In this document: one piece after another, positions 1 through 5,290 of the stretch | Numbering within the stretch: the stretch's first letter is position 1 | Layout of the letters: the number at the start of each line of letters is the position of its first letter | Source of the DNA: Opitutia bacterium | GTDB taxonomy: Bacteria > Verrucomicrobiota > Verrucomicrobiia > Opitutales > Seribacteraceae | Assembly (NCBI GenBank): GCA_018695085.1 | Contig: JABHOU010000287.1 | Coordinates: 1-5,290 of the forward strand | DNA length: 5,290 nucleotides | Direction of reading: 5' to 3' | The notes under the pieces: model-generated | Databases searched by the model: none | The model's input: only the letters and a program-made list of their open reading frames with translations | Told to the model about the DNA's origin: nothing | Position numbers and translations under genes: made by a program

Positions 1-3000
1 CAGACAACGGAAGCCAGTTGGAATTCCATATCGCATTCAAAGCCGCTCTGCGTTGGTCTCAACTGCGCATTGGGAGCTGAAGCGATGCGGCCTTATCTCC
101 AAGAACTGTCGCGCAACGCCGACTGCCTCGTACACTGCTACCCGAACGCAGGACTACCTAATCCCTTGGCGCCAACAGGTTACGATGAAACCCCGGAAGA
201 CACTGCCAGCTCCCTGTCCGTCTTTGCGAAAGAAGGTCTTCTTAACATTGCAGGCGGTTGTTGCGGAACAACGCCTGAACACATCCACGCCATCGCTGAA
301 AAACTTTCCGAGTACCCTCCTCGGCATGTGCCGGGAATCGAACCTGCCCTAAGGCTAAGCGGACTGGAACCTTTTCATCTAAAGGGCAACGAAGCCCCGT
401 TCCTTATGGTCGGTGAACGTACGAACGTCACTGGATCTCCTCGTTTTCGCAAACTAATCGAAGCTGATGATTTCGAAGCGGCTCTCGCCGTAGCCAAGCA
501 ACAAGTCGAAAACGGAGCCAACGTCATCGACGTCAACTTCGACGCAGCTCTAATAGACGGCGAAGCCTGCATGACCCGCTTTCTCAATCTAGTAGCAGGT
601 GAGCCAGACATTGTTCGAGTCCCCCTCATGATAGACAGCTCGAAATGGTCTGTGATTGAGGCAGGATTAAAGGTGACTCAAGGAAAATGCATCATAAACT
701 CGATAAGCTTAAAAGAGGGAGAGAATTCCTTTATAAAGCAAGCGAACCTTGCCCTTCGTTACGGTGCTTCCGTAGTGGTGATGGCATTTGATGAAAAGGG
801 ACAAGCCGCCACGCTGGAAGACAAAATTCGAATATGCGAACGAGCTTATAAAATCCTAGTGGAGGAAGTCAGTTTCCCACCGCAAGACATCATCTTCGAC
901 CCGAACGTCCTAACAGTCGCCACAGGTATATCCGAACACGACTCCTACGGCATAGATTTCATAGAGGCAGTACGCGAAATAAAGAAACGCTGCCCTCACG
1001 CGCGAACGAGTGGTGGCATCAGCAACGTCTCCTTTTCATTTCGTGGCAACAACGCCGTGCGCGAGGCTATGCACACCGTCTTTCTATATCATGCTCGCAA
1101 AGCGGGCTTGGATATGGGCATCGTCAATGCTGGAATGTTGGAGGTCTACGATGAAATCGACACCGTACTGCGGGAGAAAGTCGAGGATGTCATATTAAAC
1201 CGCAAGCCGGATGCATCGGATAAACTTTTGGAATATGCCGAGGAGGTGAAAGACCAAGCCTCGGGCAAAAGGTCTTCTGGTCCTGATCTCTCTTGGCGGG
1301 AATTACCCGTGAGCGAACGACTTGCCCACGCCTTGGTTAAAGGCATCGGCGATTACGTCGAGGAAGACGCCGAAGAGGCCAGACAGCAATTAGGTCGACC
1401 CCTCGAAGTCATCGAAGGGCCGCTCATGAACGGCATGAAGATTGTGGGCGACCTGTTTGGAGACGGTAAAATGTTTCTCCCGCAAGTAGTGAAAAGCGCA
1501 CGAGTCATGAAGCGTGCAGTCGCCTATCTCGAACCGTTCATGGACGCCGAGAAACAAGCTGGCGCAAGCAGTAAGCGCGGCACCATGATCATTGCCACTG
1601 TTAAGGGAGACGTCCACGACATCGGTAAAAACATAGTCGCCGTAGTTCTCGCATGCAACAACTGGGAAGTCGAAGATCTCGGAGTAATGGTTTCCTGCGA
1701 AAAGATTCTAAAGGCGGCAAAGGATAGAAATGCCGACATTATCGGCTTGAGTGGCTTAATTACACCATCTCTCGACGAAATGGCCAGCAATGCCGCCGAA
1801 ATGAAAAGGCAAGGTTTTGACATCCCCTTACTAATCGGAGGCGCCACTACTAGTAAAGCCCACACAGCAATAAAACTAGCACATCACTATGACCAACCTG
1901 TCGTTCAAGTCGCCGACGCCTCTCTAGTAGTCAACGTTTGTAATGAGTTGACCAATCCGGAAAAGAAGAAGGGCTTCGTAGAATCGCTAAGCAAGAAACA
2001 GGAAGAATTGCGTGAAAAGCATGCCACTGCAAACGGACCAAAACTACTTTCACTTGAAGAAGCGCGGAACCGAAGACTCTCCTTGGACTGGTCTTCCGAA
2101 AGAATCGAAACACCGGATGAGAATAGACTCGGAGTAAGTGTATTCAAAGAGGTTTCACTTGAAACTGTCGTGGAATATTTCGATTGGTCACCATTTTTCT
2201 GGTCATGGGAGCTAAAAGGTAAATTTCCCGATATTTTCCAAAAAGGGGATTTAGGCAAGGAAGCACGATCCCTTTATGACGATGGCAGGAGAATCCTCGA
2301 TCAAATCATTTCCGAAAAGCGTTTTCAATGCCGTGCAAGCATAGGTCTATGGCATGCCAACTCCATTGGGGATGACATCGAATTATATGACGGAGAGTCT
2401 AGGGACAACACTCTGGGCACCTTTAGGTTTCTTCGCCGACAACAAGAAATCCTGAGCAAAAAGACCCAATACTGCTTGGCTGACTACATAGCTCCAAAGT
2501 CGACAGGCATTACGGACTACCTTGGAGGTTTCGCCGTGACAGCAGGATCCGGTGTAGAAACTTTTGCCAAAACCTTTGAAGATGCGGGAGACGACTACTC
2601 CTCAATCATCGTCAAAGCGCTCGGAGATCGGTTTGCGGAAGCAATGGCCGAATACATGCACCACAAGATTCGCTGTTGGTGGGGGTTCGGGAATAATGAA
2701 GATCTCGACAATGAAGACCGTATTGCGGAAAGATACCAAGGTATACGTCCCGCCGCAGGCTATCCCTGCCAACCCGACCACACTGAGAAAGACACTTTAT
2801 GGAAGGTTCTGGATGCGGAAAAATCGACAGGCATTGAGCTCACGGAATCTCGGGCGATGAACCCGGGCGCTTCCGTTTGCGGTCTTTATTTCTCCAACCC
2901 TAAAGCAAACTATTTCAACTTGGGTCGCATAAACCAAGATCAAGTAGAAGAATATGCAACCCGAAAGGGTTGGACTGTGGCAGAAGCGGAAAAGTGGCTT

Positions 3001-3021
3001 AGGCCAAACCTATCCTCCTAA
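1..3021 (+). CDS. metH: Cobalamin-dependent methionine synthase (5-methyltetrahydrofolate--homocysteine methyltransferase), 5' end cut off by window edge
   Basis: This cytosolic enzyme moves a methyl group from 5-methyl-THF through cobalamin to homocysteine, giving methionine and THF (EC 2.1.1.13). The reading frame is open from base 1, so the gene begins outside the window; 1006 codons remain and about 225 N-terminal residues are missing compared with the 1227-residue E. coli protein. Residues below count from base 1. The end of the homocysteine domain keeps all three zinc ligands: Cys22 (GLNCALG) and Cys87-Cys88 (GGCCGTTP). The pterin domain starts near residue 134 with GERTNVTG (138-145) and includes MIDSSKW. 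The cobalamin cap lies around 430-520. The B12 domain has the DxHxxG loop, with Asp537, lower axial His539 and Gly542, plus Ser590 completing the Asp-His-Ser triad. The AdoMet reactivation domain has Asp728 (DWSPFF) and RPAAGYP (916-922), and ends in WLRPNL as the family does. All modules look intact, with no frameshift. The TTG at 70 is not the start, because Cys22 lies upstream of it. Confidence 0.98.
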   Translation, partial: QTTEASWNSISHSKPLCVGLNCALGAEAMRPYLQELSRNADCLVHCYPNAGLPNPLAPTGYDETPEDTASSLSVFAKEGLLNIAGGCCGTTPEHIHAIAEKLSEYPPRHVPGIEPALRLSGLEPFHLKGNEAPFLMVGERTNVTGSPRFRKLIEADDFEAALAVAKQQVENGANVIDVNFDAALIDGEACMTRFLNLVAGEPDIVRVPLMIDSSKWSVIEAGLKVTQGKCIINSISLKEGENSFIKQANLALRYGASVVVMAFDEKGQAATLEDKIRICERAYKILVEEVSFPPQDIIFDPNVLTVATGISEHDSYGIDFIEAVREIKKRCPHARTSGGISNVSFSFRGNNAVREAMHTVFLYHARKAGLDMGIVNAGMLEVYDEIDTVLREKVEDVILNRKPDASDKLLEYAEEVKDQASGKRSSGPDLSWRELPVSERLAHALVKGIGDYVEEDAEEARQQLGRPLEVIEGPLMNGMKIVGDLFGDGKMFLPQVVKSARVMKRAVAYLEPFMDAEKQAGASSKRGTMIIATVKGDVHDIGKNIVAVVLACNNWEVEDLGVMVSCEKILKAAKDRNADIIGLSGLITPSLDEMASNAAEMKRQGFDIPLLIGGATTSKAHTAIKLAHHYDQPVVQVADASLVVNVCNELTNPEKKKGFVESLSKKQEELREKHATANGPKLLSLEEARNRRLSLDWSSERIETPDENRLGVSVFKEVSLETVVEYFDWSPFFWSWELKGKFPDIFQKGDLGKEARSLYDDGRRILDQIISEKRFQCRASIGLWHANSIGDDIELYDGESRDNTLGTFRFLRRQQEILSKKTQYCLADYIAPKSTGITDYLGGFAVTAGSGVETFAKTFEDAGDDYSSIIVKALGDRFAEAMAEYMHHKIRCWWGFGNNEDLDNEDRIAERYQGIRPAAGYPCQPDHTEKDTLWKVLDAEKSTGIELTESRAMNPGASVCGLYFSNPKANYFNLGRINQDQVEEYATRKGWTVAEAEKWLRPNLSS

Positions 3022-3047
3022 AGGGATAACAAAAGAGTATTTCCTTT

Positions 3048-3066
3048 GGCGTTGCCGGGTTACGCC
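3048..3066 (+). terminator. Imperfect hairpin 26 bases after the metH stop, possibly a weak terminator or processing site
   Basis: GGCGT (3048-3052) can pair with ACGCC (3062-3066). Past a T-T mismatch, two more pairs (one of them G-T) close a three-base CGG loop. The stem is short and no uninterrupted T tract follows (TGCTTGCATAATTT), so it does not fit a strong Rho-independent terminator. It is the only notable secondary structure I see between metH and thrS. It could attenuate read-through, act as an RNA processing or stability element, or be chance. Confidence 0.25.
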
Positions 3067-3078
3067 TGCTTGCATAAT
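3052..3078 (+). promoter_or_regulatory. Weak sigma-70-like promoter candidate upstream of thrS
   Basis: TTGCCG (3052-3057) matches the -35 consensus TTGACA at 4 of 6 positions. CATAAT (3073-3078) matches TATAAT at 5 of 6. The spacer is 15 bases, shorter than the preferred 16-18. Transcription would begin near 3085 and leave a thrS leader of only about 25 bases. The elements overlap the hairpin at 3048-3066, so at most one reading may be meaningful. Short matches of this quality occur often by chance. Confidence 0.2.
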
Positions 3079-3108
3079 TTAGGGAACACCGAAAAATAGA
3101 TAGTAAAA

Positions 3109-4959
3109 ATGAAGCAAATGACTCCCATTGAGGAACTTCGCCACTCGGCGTCTCACATTTTGGCGACGGCTGTATTGCGTCTCTTCCCAGAGGCCAAGCT
3201 CGACATAGGTCCCCCGACCGAGACCGGTTTCTACTACGACTTTGATCTGGATCACAATTTTACTGCTCAGGATTTGGAAGCCATCGAAGCTGAGATGAAG
3301 AATGTAGCGAAAGAGAATCAGAAGTTCGAGCGAATGGAAGTAAATCGGGACGAGGCCATAAAGCTGATCTCCGAGATGGGACAGGAGACCTACAAGCTAG
3401 GTCGACTACAGGACATCCCGGAGGGGGAAGATATTTCCTTTTACCGGAACGGGGAATTCCTAGACCTTTGCGCCGGGAGCCATGTCGGTTACACGAAAAA
3501 GCTTAAAGCCTTCAAACTTCTTAGCATAGCCGGTGCCTACCACCGAGGAGACGAAAAGAACAAGCAACTGCAAAGAATTTACGGGACTGCCTTTCCCACT
3601 AAGGACGAATTAGCTCAATACCTTGAACGATTAAAGGAAGCTAAGAAACGAGATCACCGACAACTAGGTCGCGAACTCGGGCTCTTTCACATCGACGAAA
3701 TGGTAGGGCAAGGTTTGGTCCTCTGGAAACCCAAAGGCGCTATTATTCGACAAGAGCTTGAGAAGTTCATCTCCGAAGAACTAACCAAGCAAGGCTACTC
3801 CCAAGTATACACCCCACACATCGGCAAACTGGATCTATTCCGCACTTCGGGCCACTTCCCATACTATCGAGAATCGCAATACCCGCCAATCGTTCATCGC
3901 GAATGCCTTGATGCTCTAGCTGAAGAAGGTTGTTCCTGTGCAGAACTTTCCAACAAGCTAGATCAAGGGGAAATCGACGGGTATCTGCTCAAACCGATGA
4001 ACTGTCCGATGCACATTCGCATCTTTCGCTCCGAACAGCACTCCTACCGCGATCTCCCGATTCGCCTCGCCGAGTTCGGTACAGTCTACCGCTGGGAGCA
4101 GTCGGGCGAACTCAACGGCATGACTCGTGTTCGCGGTTTCACTCAGGACGACGCCCACCTCTTTCTCCGAGAAGATCAACTTCAGGATGAGATTCAAGGT
4201 TGTCTGGGATTGGTTAAGCTAGTTTTCTCTATTCTGGGAATGAACGATTATCGAGTTCGCGTTAGTTTGCGTGATCCCGAATCCGACAAGTACGTTGGAG
4301 ATCCCGCCGCATGGGACAAAGCGGAATCCGACCTCCGTGAAGCAGTCAAGGCCATGGGCGTAGATTACGTTGAGGAACCAGGCGAGGCAGCCTTTTACGG
4401 ACCGAAGATCGACTTCATTGTCAAGGACGTCATCGGTCGTGAATGGCAACTCGGGACGGTGCAGGTAGACTACAACCTGCCCGAGCGCTTCGATCTCTCC
4501 TATGTGGGTTCCGACAACAAGGACCATCGTCCCGTCATGATTCATAGAGCCCCGTTCGGTTCCATGGAACGATTTTGCGGTGCTCTCATCGAGCACTTTG
4601 CGGGTAGCTTTCCGACTTGGCTTGCTCCCGAGCAAGTACGTCTGCTCCCGATGAACGACGACCTGGTTCCGCAGGCTCAAGATATCCTTGAAAAATTCAA
4701 ATCCGCTGGACTCCGTGGGAGCGTGGATAAACATGCAGCGAAACTAGGCGCCAAAATTCGTAATGCCGAAAACGACAAAATCCCCCACATGCTGGTTCTC
4801 GGGAAACGCGAAGCTGAGGAAGGGAAAATCTCCGTCCGTTCACGAGCCAACCCCGAATGGGATGGCCCAATGACCGTAGACGAATGTCTGGCTAAACTCC
4901 TTGAGGAAGTAGAAACCAAGGCCCTTCCTAGGCCCAAAGTGCAGAAAGAGAATGGCTGA
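3109..4959 (+). CDS. thrS: Threonyl-tRNA synthetase, TGS-less form with intact editing domain and an internal Cys-containing insertion
   Basis: This cytosolic class II synthetase activates threonine with ATP and charges tRNA-Thr (EC 6.1.1.3); its editing domain removes wrongly attached serine. The 616 residues begin directly in the editing domain (about 2-163), with catalytic His12 and His16 (HSASH) and Cys121 and His125 (LCAGSH). The catalytic core (about 180-500) has motif 2 with Arg328 and Arg340 (YRWEQSGEL, TRVRGFTQDDAH), motif 3 GSMERF with Arg488, and zinc ligands Cys299 (KPMNCP), His350 and His479. The anticodon-binding domain fills about 500-605 and is followed by a short charged tail. 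The roughly 60-residue N-terminal TGS domain of E. coli ThrRS (642 aa) is absent; an in-frame TAG at 3097-3099 rules out a longer start. An extra segment of about 25 residues lies at roughly 258-284. ATG 3109 is the furthest upstream ATG, and ATG 3118 is an alternative; neither has a clear Shine-Dalgarno, the leader being A-rich. The end overlaps yidD by 8 bases. Confidence 0.98.
   Translation: MKQMTPIEELRHSASHILATAVLRLFPEAKLDIGPPTETGFYYDFDLDHNFTAQDLEAIEAEMKNVAKENQKFERMEVNRDEAIKLISEMGQETYKLGRLQDIPEGEDISFYRNGEFLDLCAGSHVGYTKKLKAFKLLSIAGAYHRGDEKNKQLQRIYGTAFPTKDELAQYLERLKEAKKRDHRQLGRELGLFHIDEMVGQGLVLWKPKGAIIRQELEKFISEELTKQGYSQVYTPHIGKLDLFRTSGHFPYYRESQYPPIVHRECLDALAEEGCSCAELSNKLDQGEIDGYLLKPMNCPMHIRIFRSEQHSYRDLPIRLAEFGTVYRWEQSGELNGMTRVRGFTQDDAHLFLREDQLQDEIQGCLGLVKLVFSILGMNDYRVRVSLRDPESDKYVGDPAAWDKAESDLREAVKAMGVDYVEEPGEAAFYGPKIDFIVKDVIGREWQLGTVQVDYNLPERFDLSYVGSDNKDHRPVMIHRAPFGSMERFCGALIEHFAGSFPTWLAPEQVRLLPMNDDLVPQAQDILEKFKSAGLRGSVDKHAAKLGAKIRNAENDKIPHMLVLGKREAEEGKISVRSRANPEWDGPMTVDECLAKLLEEVETKALPRPKVQKENG
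4943..4951 (+). promoter_or_regulatory. Ribosome binding site for yidD inside the thrS 3' end
   Basis: The purine-rich run AGAAAGAGA lies immediately before ATG 4952, within the last codons of thrS. It is a partial Shine-Dalgarno rather than a good AGGAGG. With the 8-base overlap of the thrS stop region and the yidD start, it suggests initiation by ribosomes finishing thrS. This supports ATG 4952 as the yidD start; no other ATG, GTG or TTG in the frame sits so well before the conserved core. Confidence 0.45.
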
Positions 4960-5269
4960 GAACCGGCTCACGCCGAAACCATCACTCCTCAACATTGCCA
5001 ACGCAATTGTCGCGTTTCCCATCGTAATTGTCGTGCATGTCTATCGTTTTTTCTCGCCTCTCAAAAAATATCTGCTCGGACCCACGGCGGGGTGCCGCTT
5101 TGAGCCTACCTGCTCGGCTTATGCACTGGAATGCCTGCGACGATTCCCTCTCCCTATCGCTCTCTGGAAAAGCATACGTCGAATAGCCCGATGCAATCCT
5201 CTTCACTCGGGTGGTTATGACCCGGTCCTAAGCGAGGATGAGGATTGCCAGTCCCCAAAAAACAATTGA
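4952..5269 (+). CDS. yidD: YidD family membrane protein insertion efficiency factor
   Basis: YidD is a small protein on the inner face of the cytoplasmic membrane that assists insertion of proteins handled by the YidC insertase; its exact biochemical activity is not settled. The 105 residues carry the family signature in order: a hydrophobic/amphipathic N-terminal helix (about 12-31), YRFFSPL (31-37), GCRFEPTCSAYALE (47-60), Trp72, RRIARCNP (76-83) and GGYDPV (87-92). The conserved cysteines are Cys48, Cys54 and Cys81, with an additional Cys61. It is about 20 residues longer than E. coli YidD (85 aa), through an N-terminal extension of some ten residues and an acidic, polar tail after the DPV motif. 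It overlaps thrS by 8 bases, so the two probably share an mRNA. In many bacteria yidD lies between rnpA and yidC, but here it follows thrS. The hydrophobic segment looks like a membrane anchor rather than a cleaved signal peptide. Confidence 0.96.
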   Translation: MAENRLTPKPSLLNIANAIVAFPIVIVVHVYRFFSPLKKYLLGPTAGCRFEPTCSAYALECLRRFPLPIALWKSIRRIARCNPLHSGGYDPVLSEDEDCQSPKNN

Positions 5270-5272
5270 CCT

Positions 5273-5290
5273 GTGCGCATCATCCCCGTC
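5273..5290 (+). CDS. Possible start of a further gene, cut off by the window edge
   Basis: A GTG at 5273, three bases after the yidD stop, opens a frame that reads V(M)-R-I-I-P-V to the end of the window. Such a hydrophobic beta-strand opening is common in cytosolic enzymes with Rossmann or barrel folds, but six codons cannot identify a family. No Shine-Dalgarno precedes it; the upstream bases are A-rich, as before thrS. A rival is ATG 5238, inside the yidD tail in another frame (M-R-I-A-S-P), also open to the edge, but its only GAGG abuts the ATG too closely for normal initiation. The evidence is weak, and the gene may begin beyond the window. Confidence 0.25.

Noticed and set aside
70..78. 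TTG at 70 as the start of the methionine synthase gene
   Set aside because: The frame is open back to base 1 and encodes recognisable MetH sequence, including the zinc ligand Cys at 64-66. The gene is simply cut by the window edge.
53..352. A + strand open frame of 99 codons overlapping the start of metH in another frame
   Set aside because: The MetH frame across this interval contains GLNCALG and GGCCGTTP with the zinc cysteines; the alternative frame shows nothing recognisable.
1390..2258. Several reverse-strand open frames of 75-117 codons inside metH
   Set aside because: The region encodes intact cobalamin-binding and linker parts of MetH on the + strand. The reverse frames are Ser/Phe-rich shadows without recognisable motifs.
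2500..2835. Twelve-base direct repeat TCGACAGGCATT at 2500-2511 and 2824-2835
   Set aside because: Both copies encode the same short S-T-G-I peptide at unrelated positions in the MetH reactivation domain. It is best explained by coincidence of similar codons, with no other repeat copies or target-site features.
3022..3108. T-box riboswitch or E. coli-type tRNA-mimic operator controlling thrS
   Set aside because: The gap is only 87 bases, too short for a T-box leader, and I see no T-box sequence, antiterminator or tRNA-like multi-stem structure.
4219..4734. A 171-codon reverse-strand open frame inside thrS
   Set aside because: It lies wholly under the well-conserved catalytic and anticodon-binding parts of ThrRS, matches no family I recognise and is explained as an antisense shadow.
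1..5290. CRISPR array, transposon, tRNA gene, or novel defence-type system
   Set aside because: Nearly the whole window is taken up by three conserved housekeeping genes. I saw no spaced direct repeats, terminal inverted repeats, transposase motifs or tRNA-like cloverleaf.

Overview
The window is an ordinary bacterial housekeeping stretch. It holds three tightly spaced genes, all on the + strand: the 3' four-fifths of metH (cobalamin-dependent methionine synthase), a complete thrS (threonyl-tRNA synthetase) and a complete yidD (membrane protein insertion efficiency factor). A few bases at the right edge may begin a fourth gene. All three products were recognised from family motifs read in the translation. 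Residue-number matches to the E. coli enzymes come from memory of those proteins, not from a computed alignment.

Layout. Positions 1-3021 are metH, entering the window already inside the homocysteine domain and running through the folate, cobalamin and reactivation domains to a natural stop. Positions 3022-3108 are an 87-base gap with an imperfect hairpin, a poor promoter-like pair and no convincing Shine-Dalgarno. Positions 3109-4959 are thrS. Positions 4952-5269 are yidD, which overlaps the end of thrS by 8 bases, so the two are very probably co-transcribed and translationally coupled. Positions 5270-5290 are too short to identify.

Organism. G+C looks close to half by eye, and coding density is high. 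An E. coli-type, full-length, four-module MetH implies cobalamin use. The ThrRS has no TGS domain, carries a Cys-containing insertion of about 25 residues before its first zinc ligand, and has a W-E-Q-S-G-E-L motif 2. This impressed me as resembling the Verrucomicrobiota/Planctomycetota (PVC) side of the tree, with Verrucomicrobiota/Opitutae as best guess. That is an impression from memory and not a search result.

How the genes relate. MetH makes methionine and regenerates tetrahydrofolate, ThrRS charges tRNA-Thr with proofreading, and YidD assists YidC-dependent membrane insertion. They do not form one pathway. I found no mobile element, CRISPR array, RNA gene or defence-like system. The points of interest are the domain architecture and insertion of ThrRS and the displaced, thrS-coupled yidD.
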